Origin: Pirellulaceae bacterium
GTDB taxonomy: Bacteria > Planctomycetota > Planctomycetia > Pirellulales > Pirellulaceae
Direction: 5' to 3'
Length of the DNA stretch: 64,000 bases
Assembly: GCA_026004775.1 (NCBI GenBank)
Contig: BPJU01000021.1
Span: forward strand, 52,528-116,527
Under the pieces are notes generated by a model. The model was not told the DNA's origin, made no database searches, and saw only the letters and a list, made by a program, of their open reading frames with translations. The number at the start of each line of letters is the position of its first letter. Position 1 is the stretch's first letter. Below, one piece after another: positions 45,793 through 55,138 of this stretch. The translations under genes were made by a program, and so were the position numbers.

Positions 45793-46615
45793 ACGTGACT
45801 CCTTGCTGCTACCGCTGTCAACGTAGACAAGCCTGGGATAACGCCAGGACATCGATCCGCAGCAAAATCCGCCCTCTTCAAATGAAGCTCCTCGCGTTGC
45901 TATATGCTCACTCACCAATCTAGCGAAGTGTTTGGGCAAATCAACCTTATAGAGGAAAAAAGTTCCCCGACCGGCAAGTGACGACTGCCGCGGCACGTGT
46001 TGCCTCCGCTGGGCCCAGGCTTCTTGGCATGATGCCAGTGGGCATGATCCATACCCCATCTGGCCAGCCTCCCTGCAGCTCAGAGCAAAAGAGCTGCAGA
46101 TGCTCTTGCGATAGTGTTCTTTGCAAGCCGTGTGTGTAGCCGGATTTGCTCCTGTTTTGTGAAGAAGGCTACAGTATCGCAGTCAGTTATCGCGTCCAAT
46201 TATTGTTGGAGGCTTGGCAGGCTGACGGTAACCGTTCACGGTTGAATCACAAGCTGTTTCGGGGCCTCGCTTCCACAGGTGCGGAACACTTGCGTGTTCC
46301 GCATACGGAATGTGGACGCTTCGCGAAGATTTTTTCGTTGCGGAAGTCTTGCGGCGGCCGCTACCGCGTCCGCCTTGCGACTTCCGCTACCCCATAAGCC
46401 AATATCGCGTTCTTCATTTGCTAACCGTGAACGGTTACGGCTGACGGTATGAGACGCTGCAAGATTCCTGTGATGTACGTTCACCCTCACAACAGGGTCG
46501 TGGAAAACAAGAACGGTAGATTTTTGATGGCAAACACGGGCGAACCAAGCTTTTGAGGCTGATTCAGGCGTTTAGAACGAGCGGGTAATTACCAGGCTGG
46601 CAGTGTATACGAGAC
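45793..46615. other. Gene-free stretch containing MITE C
   Basis: Besides the MITE it has a 9-bp hairpin, CTGCAGCTC at 46073-46081 with GAGCTGCAG at 46091-46099. No gene or RNA is recognised; the hairpin is not followed by a T-run. Confidence 0.5.
46220..46446 (+). mobile_element. 211-bp MITE, copy C, with 8-bp target duplication
   Basis: The element proper is 46228-46438, same orientation as copy A. GGCTGACG flanks it at 46220-46227 and 46439-46446. Its ends and hairpins are the same as in the other copies. It lies in a gene-free stretch upstream of the epimerase-like gene. Confidence 0.9.
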
Positions 46616-47407
46616 ATGAAGACACTGATTGTAGGCGGGACCGGCACACTGGGGAAAGCTTTGTTACGTGACGCTCACAATCGAGCTTGGGCAGTTCGTT
46701 TAGCTGGTCGCCGTCTCCCCGCCGCGGACGGTACGCAGTATTGCGAATGGGTACCACTCGAATTGTCGTCCGGACGTGGCCTCCCGGCCGCCATCGAAGG
46801 CGTGCAGACGGTCATCCACGCGGCTACCGATCCACGCCGGTCAAGGAAAGTGGATGTCAACGGAACCGCCCGACTGCTCGAAGCGTGCCGCTCTTGCGGC
46901 GTGCAGCATATGGTATACATCTCGATCGTCGGCTGTGACGCTATACCACTGGGATACTACCGGTGTAAGCGGAAAGCTGAGCAACTGGTGGAAGAAAGTG
47001 GAGTACCTTACACCATACTTCGTGCCACTCAGTTCCACGATTTTGTGGAACGGCTAATTGCCAGGGCGGCACGGTTTCCGTTTGTGATTCCTCTCCCCAC
47101 CGATTTTCTGATACAAAGCGTGGCTACCGGGGATGTGGCCGCACGGCTGCTGCAATGCGCTGAGGATGGGCCGTCAGGGAGAGTACCAGATTTTGGCGGG
47201 CCTGAACTGATGACTCTTGGGGACGCTGCCAGGGAATGGATACGGGTCACCGGAAGGCACAAACCGCTGCTTCACCTGCCCGTTCCCGGGCGCATTGCCG
47301 CCGCTTTTCGCTCGGGCAAGAATGTGGTACGTTCCGGAGAGTTCGGAGCGGTGAGTTGGCAGGAGTGGTTGCAGCAATCGGCAATCCCCAAGCTTCCCGA
47401 ACGGTAG
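46616..47407 (+). CDS. NAD(P)-binding SDR-family protein (NmrA/epimerase-like)
   Basis: 263 residues. The Rossmann motif GGTGTLG is at residues 7-13 (MKTLIVGGTGTLG), with VIHAATDP, VDVNGTARLLEACR and YYRCKRKAEQLVEESGVPYT following in the usual order. The Tyr-x3-Lys of short-chain dehydrogenases is present as YYRCKRKAE. Substrate is unknown; many such proteins bind NADP or quinone-site subunits. It is convergent with the fusion protein, only 2 bp apart. Confidence 0.82.
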   Translation: MKTLIVGGTGTLGKALLRDAHNRAWAVRLAGRRLPAADGTQYCEWVPLELSSGRGLPAAIEGVQTVIHAATDPRRSRKVDVNGTARLLEACRSCGVQHMVYISIVGCDAIPLGYYRCKRKAEQLVEESGVPYTILRATQFHDFVERLIARAARFPFVIPLPTDFLIQSVATGDVAARLLQCAEDGPSGRVPDFGGPELMTLGDAAREWIRVTGRHKPLLHLPVPGRIAAAFRSGKNVVRSGEFGAVSWQEWLQQSAIPKLPER

Positions 47408-47409
47408 CA

Positions 47410-49140
47410 CTACCTCCGCGAGGCGGTGGCGGTGATGCCGGCAAAAAAGTTCCGGGCATTCACTCCCAGGGTGCGCGTCCGGTAACCGCCTTCCTGCACC
47501 ACCAGGAGTGGCAGGTGCAGGCCGCCGATCATCCGGCCGTTCTCGTAAAAGTCCTTGGCATTCAATTGCCATGTACCTGTCGGGTCTCCCTTAGCCGTAT
47601 CCAAGCCGAGTGCCACCACCAGAAAGGCCGGGGCAAAATCACGAATCGCATGCAGAGCCTGCTGCAACGCCGAACGGTATGCCGGGCCGTCGATATTTTC
47701 CGGCAGCGGGATGTTCACATTAAAACCTTCTCCAGGCCCCGCCCCGCGTTCGTCAGCAAACCCCGTAAAATATGGATAGGCGAAATCCGGATCTCCGTGG
47801 ATGGAAACTGTAAGGACGTCCGCTCTCTCATAAAAGATTTCTTGCTGTCCGTTACCATGGTGATAGTCGATATCGAGGATGGCGACTTTTCCGTGAGCAC
47901 TCAAATAGTGGGCGGCAACGGCGGCATTGTTGAAGTAACAGAAACCGCCGAACGCCCGCCGCTCGGCATGATGCCCCGGGGGGCGGACCAGTGCGTAGGC
48001 CACCCGGCGCCCCGACAGCAGTTGGTCGGCGGCTGCTAAAGCACAATCCACCGCGCGGCGCGCGGCAGGAAAGGCGTTCCCATTGATAGGCGTGAACGTG
48101 TCGATGCAGTAGTAACCGGCCCGCACCGTCAGTTCTTTGGGTGGTCGTGTGGCATTGCGGATCGGAAAGACGTAGGGATAGACGGACGCTCCCGTTCCCA
48201 CGGCGGCACACGCTTTCTCCAGATATTCCACAAACTCCGGATCATGCACCGCCGTGATATGCGCCATGGGGTATTCGGGAGCCTCGATTCGTTCCACCAG
48301 GCCGCTTGCCATCAAGGCGTCCAGTATGGCGCGTACGCGAATGGGAGCTTCCACATAGCCGCGTTCCCGTATGTGATGGATATCGTGCTTGTCATTAACG
48401 GTCATGGCTATCAATTCCGGCGGTGAAGCCTTTGCCATCTTGCGCTCCACACCGGGCTTGTGATAGCGAAACTCCCGCAATATCGGGTGTGCAAAAGACT
48501 CCACCACCATCTGCACGTAATCCGGAGGACAAAAGTCGTACTTCCGCTCCAGAATGGCCCGCACCACCTGCTGCGCAAATCTTCCATCCAACGGCCGGCC
48601 CTGGTCCAGGTCGTCGTACACCAGATAAGGCAGGCATTTGTCACTGCCGCCGGGCACAGGCGTCTGGTACCTGGTGCCAAGAATCGGCCTGGCCCCGTAC
48701 CGTTCATAAAACCTCAGCCGAGCCACATTCTGGCGCCACTGGCTCTCCGTTTCACACTGATCGCGCTCGTCCGGAGGACATTCAAAGAACAAGCCTTTGG
48801 CCCCGAATGCCAGCGCTTCGTCACGCACATATTCATAGAGAGCTGCACCGACACCGCGTCCGATTACCTTTGCCCGTGTGGCGATGTAATCCAGAAAACA
48901 GAACTGTAATTCGGGCTCATGCAAAACAATGGCAAACCCCAGAACTCCCGCCGGTATTTTTTCTGCAACGTACAGGATGGTGCGAAAACGCTTTTTGAAC
49001 GGATTGCGCAGCCTTTCTTCCAGATCAGCTATGTCATGTGCGGCCGCCGCGAAGTGCTCCATGAATATTTTCTTTACTTCACGTATAGCTTGCCGATTAA
49101 CGGGTAGCACGTCGTCAAATATTCTTCGAATGCGAAACAT
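47410..49140 (-). CDS. GNAT acetyltransferase-histone deacetylase fusion
   Basis: 576 residues from ATG 49140. Residues 1-175 are a GNAT fold with the acetyl-CoA loop GRGVGAALYEYV at 94-105. After a bridge (about 175-245), residues 245-576 form a class II HDAC/acetylpolyamine amidohydrolase domain. Its charge relay is H390-H391 in RPPGHHAERR, zinc ligands are D425 and H427 in DIDYHHGNGQ, and the third is D514 in LGLDTAKGDP; the catalytic Tyr region is QEGGYRT. One chain thus has both acetyl-transfer and acetyl-removal domains, probably acting on polyamines or proteins in the cytoplasm. The substrate is unknown. Confidence 0.88.
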   Translation of the reverse strand: MFRIRRIFDDVLPVNRQAIREVKKIFMEHFAAAAHDIADLEERLRNPFKKRFRTILYVAEKIPAGVLGFAIVLHEPELQFCFLDYIATRAKVIGRGVGAALYEYVRDEALAFGAKGLFFECPPDERDQCETESQWRQNVARLRFYERYGARPILGTRYQTPVPGGSDKCLPYLVYDDLDQGRPLDGRFAQQVVRAILERKYDFCPPDYVQMVVESFAHPILREFRYHKPGVERKMAKASPPELIAMTVNDKHDIHHIRERGYVEAPIRVRAILDALMASGLVERIEAPEYPMAHITAVHDPEFVEYLEKACAAVGTGASVYPYVFPIRNATRPPKELTVRAGYYCIDTFTPINGNAFPAARRAVDCALAAADQLLSGRRVAYALVRPPGHHAERRAFGGFCYFNNAAVAAHYLSAHGKVAILDIDYHHGNGQQEIFYERADVLTVSIHGDPDFAYPYFTGFADERGAGPGEGFNVNIPLPENIDGPAYRSALQQALHAIRDFAPAFLVVALGLDTAKGDPTGTWQLNAKDFYENGRMIGGLHLPLLVVQEGGYRTRTLGVNARNFFAGITATASRR

Positions 49141-49756
49141 ATCGCTCCGTCGTATAGGAGAAAAAGCAAATACACAACGATGTTGCAAAAGCGCACAGCG
49201 AGGATAACCCTACCACAAAAATCATCCCGCTCGAGCTTTTACCTACTGATGGCACCGTTTAGGATTCTATCATAAACACGCTCGGAAAACAAGCACGCGC
49301 TTCAGGTTCTTTCAGTGACTTTATGGTTTCGGGGTCAGACACCTCTGCAACCGTTCGGCAAAGTCGCGCAGGAATTACGCCTGCGACCGGCCGACGGTCC
49401 TCGTACCTCTATGCTCGTCCCCCGCTTGCGCTGGGTCCGGATCGTCTGCCCACCAATGGGGATGCCGCGCGGCGGGAAGTCGGGCTTTTTTGGAGCTGGT
49501 ACAACCGCCATTATCACGCCCTGCTGTCCGACCAGCTCCGGGACGTTACTCCTGAGCGCCAGACGGTAGGTGATAGCCGCTTTGGAACAGAACCGGAATT
49601 GAATGGTGTCGTCATCTTCCGCAAAACCCAGCAACACCTGATTATCCACAGCCAAGTGTGCCGTGGGTTCTGCCGGCGTAACCCCGGATCATATGGCCAC
49701 GATGTCAGGCCTTCGATATTGAGGTAAGCGCAATACACCAGTGTGACGGGAGTCGG
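49141..49756. other. Gene-poor stretch, possible decayed frame
   Basis: A minus-strand frame at 49335-49655 encodes about 106 residues, with AITYRLALRSNVPELVGQQG that looks protein-like, but it begins shortly after a stop, has no ribosome-binding site and no known domain. It is perhaps a fragment of a lost gene. Nothing else is visible. Confidence 0.35.
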
Positions 49757-50782
49757 CTAGCTGTTCACAATATAGATGATTGCCGTCAGCAGCAATAGCA
49801 AGAGGCACCAGACGATCATAGCCAGACGTGTGGATTTTCTGGCTCGTTGTTCTTCCCACCAGGTACGGGGGCGGATACCTTGGGCAAGAAACGTGGCGAT
49901 ACCTGCCAGATTGATGGAGACGACATTTCCTGCTACCAGCAGCAGTGCTCCCAGCGCCGGGCCGAATTGTCCGCTTCCCACGAGCATACCCAGGGTCACC
50001 AGGGGCGGCATCAGTGCCACGGCAACCATCACGCCGATCACGGGTCCGGCCAGACCTCGGGTAAAAGCTAACGTGCCGGCCGCACCGGCCGCCAAAGCCA
50101 AAGCGAGATCTCCGACGGTCAACTGAGTTCGGCTGGCAATAGCTGGCAAGGAGCTATCGACGGGCAGGACGAGCCCCAGCCCACACGGAATCAAAAAAGC
50201 CGCCGCCACACCGGCACCGTTGGTAATTAGAGCCTTGCGCATCAAGGCAAAATCACCCAACGTCGCCGCAAAGGACATGGCAACATTAGGGCCCAGCAGC
50301 GGCGCAATGACCATCGCGCCGATAATGGCAGCTACGTCGTTTCGCAGCAGCCCAATGGCAGCTACAAGTGACGAAAGCAGCGTCATCGCCAGAAAAACTC
50401 GGTCCACCCCCAAGCTTTGCACAATGTCGTCATAGAGTTCCTCCCGGCTGACCCGTCCGACGTTTACCGGTTGGTCGCCGGAATCATCTGGTAGTGAGGA
50501 ACTATCGGTGCCCTCCACCTGCTGAGAGTCATCCTCAGGGCGAGGAATGGTAGCTTCGACCGGCAACAGTACTACTCGACAGTTCTCTTCTCCAGCAAAC
50601 GCTTGTTCCAATTGATCCATCACCGGTTCGGTCTGGTCCGCCGGCACCAGCATGTGCATTGCGACCCCATGGCCGGCCAAGTCGTTTCGCCAGCATCCGA
50701 GAATGGGGGAGTTGGTGAACTGCTTTTCAATTGCTGACCCGACTGGTTGAGGAACATAGACTACTAGAAGTCGTAAAGCCAT
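49757..50782 (-). CDS. DUF389/TIGR00341 membrane protein
   Basis: 341 residues. The N-terminal 100 residues are soluble (LRLLVVYVPQPVGSAIEKQF). A helix and linker precede about six TM segments: VFLAMTLLSSLVAAIGLL, AIIGAMVIAPLLGPNVAMSFA (the conserved DUF389 motif), then GVMVAVALMPPLVTLGMLVG and a last helix at the end. DUF389 proteins are widespread membrane proteins of uncertain function. The start at 50782 is the natural one. Confidence 0.86.
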   Translation of the reverse strand: MALRLLVVYVPQPVGSAIEKQFTNSPILGCWRNDLAGHGVAMHMLVPADQTEPVMDQLEQAFAGEENCRVVLLPVEATIPRPEDDSQQVEGTDSSSLPDDSGDQPVNVGRVSREELYDDIVQSLGVDRVFLAMTLLSSLVAAIGLLRNDVAAIIGAMVIAPLLGPNVAMSFAATLGDFALMRKALITNGAGVAAAFLIPCGLGLVLPVDSSLPAIASRTQLTVGDLALALAAGAAGTLAFTRGLAGPVIGVMVAVALMPPLVTLGMLVGSGQFGPALGALLLVAGNVVSINLAGIATFLAQGIRPRTWWEEQRARKSTRLAMIVWCLLLLLLTAIIYIVNS

Positions 50783-51590
50783 GAATCTTTCTCTCCAGAA
50801 TGCTGTCGGACAGTGTCGCTATTTTCCTGAGAACGAGTATCGGCGCGGTCTCGGACCGTGCGGCGTTATATGGTACACGATCAATCGCGGCTACTCCCGG
50901 TATGAACCAGATTGAGCCCACGTGTACCATCCGTTCGCGGATGAACTCTCCCACATTGCCTCTCTCACATTGCCTTACTTCGTGCACAAAGTAAATCCCA
51001 CTATCGCTTTGTTTCCCTGTGGGACAAGGCCGATCGGCTCGTGCGCCGTCGCGGATACGATTAATACATGCTCCTCCCCGCGTCAACCACACACTGCCGC
51101 GTCGACCTGTTAGCGCTTTATTTGTCGATTCGGAAGCGACTATCACTCGGGATATACCGTTGTTTCGGTCGATGGCAGCTACACAGTACAACCACGACGC
51201 GCTATGCTATAGTGGTTCGTTATCGAAGCTCGCAGCCAGCGGCCTGAAAGGCCGCCTTTTATATAGCCCAGGCCAACGGCCTGGGCGGGAGAAACCGGAC
51301 GTCCGATTCCCAGTGTTGCGGGCGGCCACGTGGCGGCTGAATACGTTTCCGTTCATTTTCTGACCGTGAACGGTTACACCTCCCGGACCGCAGGCTGGGT
51401 GCGGCGGAAAGCAACCGCAGCGGGCAGGGAGTCTGCCGCACCTGCCAGGCTGTGTGGTTGTTGATCGAAAACGACGTGATCCGAAAAGCTCGCACCAGGC
51501 TTGTGGCCGGCACAGCCATGACGTGACAATCGAGTTGCGATCGACGCCTCAGGAAACGTTGCCACGTTGGGTGTAGGAATAGGGCAGACC
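50783..51590. other. Gene-free stretch upstream of truncated permease
   Basis: Open frames here have no domain or ribosome-binding site. Direct repeats around TCACATTGCCT at about 50953-50975 are short. The main recognisable element is the repeat at 51265-51377. Confidence 0.45.
51265..51377 (+). repeat. About 113-bp degenerate repeat with MITE-like end, copy E
   Basis: It resembles 45238-45351. A hairpin with arms CCCAGGCC and GGCCTGGG lies near its left side, and it ends in ACCGTGAACGGTTAC. No target duplication was seen. Confidence 0.65.
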
Positions 51591-52046
51591 ATGTATACAA
51601 TGTCCGAGCTATTACCGATCGCCGGGCTTTCGCTCTATGTGAGCGGATCGGCTGTATTGATAAGCGGCCTTTTGGGCGTGCCCCTGGGTGCGTGGCTGGG
51701 TTTGTCTCAGCGGGCGGGTTTTGCGGTGCGGGCTGTGGTGCACACACTGATGGCGCTGCCGCCGGTGGTGGTAGGCTTGGCACTTTATCTGCTTCTGTCA
51801 CGCGGCGGGCCGCTCGGCCGACTCGGATGGCTCTATACCCCAAAGGCGATGATCCTCGCCCAAACGCTGCTCTGCCTGCCACTGGTGGTGGGGATAACGA
51901 TGTCGGCCGTTGCTGCGGTACCTGGCGAACTGGTACTTCAGATCCGCAGCTTGGGGGCCACCCGGCGTCAAGTGACCAAGTTCGGCGCCGACCGGTTTGG
52001 CCAACCGTTGTTTTATCCCGCCGGCCGGTACAAAGTCGCACCTTGA
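51591..52046 (+). pseudogene. ABC transporter permease (tungstate/molybdate type), truncated
   Basis: The frame from ATG 51591 has a TupB/ModB-like N-terminus: LYVSGSAVLISGLLGVPLGA, a VVHTLMALPPVVVGLALYLL segment and the EAA-loop start LVLQIRSLGATRRQVT. It then runs into an unrelated tail and stops at 52046, about 151 residues against roughly 230 for an intact permease. No substrate-binding or ATPase gene is nearby. The C-terminal TM helices are missing, so it is probably a remnant. Confidence 0.78.
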
Positions 52047-52271
52047 CACAACGTGAGAGGCACATGTTGCGAGCAACCGGGCCGAACATGGGCCGAGGTT
52101 TGTGGCGCAGTCGATCAACGACCTCGCACCGAACGGGGCGTCCGTTTCCGACCCGGTCTTCATGCCACAACCGCGCCTCGGTGTTGTGGAGTGCTTTACC
52201 CGTTCGGCGTATGCTAATCGTTGGCTGGTAGATTGTGATGGCAGCGTGCCAGCACGTTGAAGGAGGTTGCG

Positions 52272-54932
52272 ATGAGGTCAGGAGTGGGGCTTCGGGCGGT
52301 AAATCGGCCAGGGTGTGGTTTTTCTCTGTGGTCGATGGGGTATCGTGCGCTGGTGATTGCGGCTGTCGTTGTGGGGAATGGGGGCTGGCTGGGCGCCGAA
52401 CTTTTTTCGCCGCGCGTGGTTTCGCCTCATGTGGCTGACACCTACAGCGTGCGGACCTTTTCGTTGCCCGCGCTGCGGCAAGGACGGAACCTGATGCGGT
52501 TCGTTACGGGTGATCATTACGGCTTGGCGACGCGAGTCGTGACGTTGGAGTCGGATTTTCGTGATCTTGCGCCGATTCGGAAATACCTTGTGCCTCCGCT
52601 TCCGGATATTGACCCGAATCGTCACACGGCGAGGGTACAAGGGGATCTCTTGCTAAAATACGAAGCGCCGGCGGGCAAACGGATCGCCTGGTTTTGCGCG
52701 GGTGGTGCGTTTCGCACGCATGTGGGAAATGACGCCCCGAAGACCCGGAATGAGATCGCGTGGGCGTCGAACGCATCACCGGGCTTTCGGCCTCTATATC
52801 GGTCGCAGATGCCGCCCGATCAGAGCCATTGGCACTACAATGTGGATCGCGAAGTGCGGCTGGAGGAACCGGCTCGACTCATCTTCTTGCGTTTTCATGC
52901 CGATCCGGCGATTAACTCCCTTCGGGTTCGTTTCCATTTGATCGACGACGAGCCGAAGTTGCGGCCGCCGGTCGTCATCACTCATATTTGGCGAGAGCAG
53001 GGCCGGCAACGCGAGCACCGCGTCACGCTCACTCAGGACAGCAGCTACGAAGTTATAACCGCTGATGAGCCGGAAAACCTGGCTGTGGAAATCGCCGTGC
53101 CCTCCGTCCGTGTGGAGACTGCCGGGAAACAGGAGCACCGAGGCGCTCAGCAGAACCAGCAGGGTGCCGTACAGGATTCGGCGAAAGAGGCGTTGTTCGA
53201 TGACCAGGTTCAAGGGGTTCAGGCATTTCATCGGGCGGGACGCACTTTTCTTACGTGGCAAGAAATCACGGACGGTGAGCAAGCGGAGCGGGCTGCCGAG
53301 GCGGCACGACAGGATTGGGCCAGTTTTCAGAAGGCTCGGCAAAAAGTCGCCGAACATGTGCGGTACCGCATCTACCGGTCGGCAAGCCCTATCCGGTCGG
53401 TTGCCGGCCTGGAGCCGGTCGCCGAAGTAGGGCCGTGGACCGGATGGAACACCGAATACTACGGAATTGATCCGCCTCGTGGAGCACGCCCGTTCCGCTA
53501 CGTTATCGAAGAAGGTGGTGGTCCGCTGCCGCCGGGTCGTGGATTATATGTATTAGCTCCAGAACAAGAGACCGATTCATACTACGCCGTCACTGTAGTA
53601 GTAGATGGTCGTGAAAATACAAAAATAACAACCCAGAATTCACTTCAGGAACCGGTGCACGAAAAGCCGGGTGCAGGCGAGCCGGTGTTACAGCGCACAT
53701 GGCAGCCTGAAAGTTTTCAGTATCTTCGCGGCACGACGTTGTATCATTTTACGCGTTGGGAGGCACCTCCCAACGCTTCCGTGTGCGGCAGGCCCTTCGA
53801 CTACCTGGTAGGTGAGCCGGAAATTCGGATACGGCCTGCTCCGGTCGGTATCCATTTGCATTGTTGGGGCGGCAGTCTGGAGGGAGGATACGGCTGGTGG
53901 TACAACGCGGAGCGCGGGGCGATGCTGTTAGCGACCAACCAGATCCCCTATGACTGGTGGACCGGCTATCACGAGCGGCTGTTTGCGGATCCTCCCCCGC
54001 GGTCCATGGAAGAATGGCAGCATGGAGTCGTCCGCCCGTACACGCAGAAACGGATTTTGTCGTTTCTGGACTGGATGCAGACGCGGTGGGAAATTGACCG
54101 CAGGCGGGTGTTCGCCGCAGGCAGCTCGATGGGAGGAAGCGGATCGTTGATGCTGGCGATCCGCTACCCGGAGCAGATTGCTTGGGCGGTCTCATGGGTC
54201 GGGGTTCACGTGCCCAGGCTGTCGCCGCAATTCAAGAGTTCTTACGAGGGCGTTTTCGGCAAGCCGGAGTGGGGAGTCCGCTTCGAAGACGGAACGCCGG
54301 TGTGGGATTACTTTGACGATGTGTGGTACTTGAAAAACCATCCTCAAGCCGAGGTGGGGTTACTGATTTTCTCCAACGGCCGCAATGATTCGGGAATCGG
54401 CTGGCGGCAGGCGGTGGAGTTTTTCCGGGCTCTTCAGGAAACGCGCCGCCCGCATGTCTTTTTGTGGGGAACGGCGGGGCATGGCCAACGTACGCGAATG
54501 CCCGGGACGCTGGCCGAGCGGCTCCTGGAGCTGGACGTCCGCACGGACCGTTCACTCCCCGCCTTTACGCACTCGACTCTGGACGACCATCCAGGCGACG
54601 GAGACCCTCAACAGGGAACCAGCGAAGGGCAGGCCAACCTCTACCTGCTGTGGGATGACAAGGACATAGTGGACACGCCGGCACGTTGGGAAATGACGTT
54701 GCTTGTACACCCTCAGGCTCCGAAGGCAGAAGCGCGAGCCGATGTAACGCCGCGGCGGGTGCAACAGTTCCGGCCGCCTGTGGGAGGCTCGATCCGCTGG
54801 CACGTCGTTTCCCAAGCCGACGGCGGCGTTCTTGCACGCGGGGAAGTGCAGGCCGATCGCTGGGGGCTTGTTACGGTCCCGGCCGTGCCCATTCTCAAGA
54901 GCGGCACGCGGCTTATACTGGAAAGGCAGTGA
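52272..54932 (+). CDS. Large exported alpha/beta hydrolase (esterase-type)
   Basis: 886 residues from ATG 52272, preceded by AAGGAGGTTGCG. The signal segment (LVIAAVVVGNGGWLGAE) is at about 24-42. The middle (about 300-560) is beta-rich with FN3-like YYAVTVVVDGRENT. The C-terminal half is an alpha/beta-hydrolase with nucleophile S619 in FAAGSSMGGSGSL, GIHLHCWGGSLEGGYGWW upstream (oxyanion region) and a His in WGTAGHGQRTR. It likely cleaves a polymer ester such as a polysaccharide acetyl or feruloyl group; that is inference. Confidence 0.85.
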   Translation: MRSGVGLRAVNRPGCGFSLWSMGYRALVIAAVVVGNGGWLGAELFSPRVVSPHVADTYSVRTFSLPALRQGRNLMRFVTGDHYGLATRVVTLESDFRDLAPIRKYLVPPLPDIDPNRHTARVQGDLLLKYEAPAGKRIAWFCAGGAFRTHVGNDAPKTRNEIAWASNASPGFRPLYRSQMPPDQSHWHYNVDREVRLEEPARLIFLRFHADPAINSLRVRFHLIDDEPKLRPPVVITHIWREQGRQREHRVTLTQDSSYEVITADEPENLAVEIAVPSVRVETAGKQEHRGAQQNQQGAVQDSAKEALFDDQVQGVQAFHRAGRTFLTWQEITDGEQAERAAEAARQDWASFQKARQKVAEHVRYRIYRSASPIRSVAGLEPVAEVGPWTGWNTEYYGIDPPRGARPFRYVIEEGGGPLPPGRGLYVLAPEQETDSYYAVTVVVDGRENTKITTQNSLQEPVHEKPGAGEPVLQRTWQPESFQYLRGTTLYHFTRWEAPPNASVCGRPFDYLVGEPEIRIRPAPVGIHLHCWGGSLEGGYGWWYNAERGAMLLATNQIPYDWWTGYHERLFADPPPRSMEEWQHGVVRPYTQKRILSFLDWMQTRWEIDRRRVFAAGSSMGGSGSLMLAIRYPEQIAWAVSWVGVHVPRLSPQFKSSYEGVFGKPEWGVRFEDGTPVWDYFDDVWYLKNHPQAEVGLLIFSNGRNDSGIGWRQAVEFFRALQETRRPHVFLWGTAGHGQRTRMPGTLAERLLELDVRTDRSLPAFTHSTLDDHPGDGDPQQGTSEGQANLYLLWDDKDIVDTPARWEMTLLVHPQAPKAEARADVTPRRVQQFRPPVGGSIRWHVVSQADGGVLARGEVQADRWGLVTVPAVPILKSGTRLILERQ

Positions 54933-55138
54933 AAAACGGCTGCCCGAGAAACCGCCGCTGGGCAGGCTGGTCATCGCTGGCCAAAGTGACAAATCGGGCA
55001 GGCAAAGAGCGAGTGGCTGCCGCCAGAATACGGCGCGTGGAGAGTTTCGATCGGTAGCGAGCGGCAGCGCAGGTGCGGTTCGGTGAATGGATCGGAGAGG
55101 TCAAGAACTCTAGTGCGGTGGCTCAAGCGAGCGTCCTC

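Noticed and set aside
50727..51191. Minus-strand frame in the gap upstream of the truncated permease
   Set aside because: It overlaps the DUF389 start, with no domain or ribosome-binding site.
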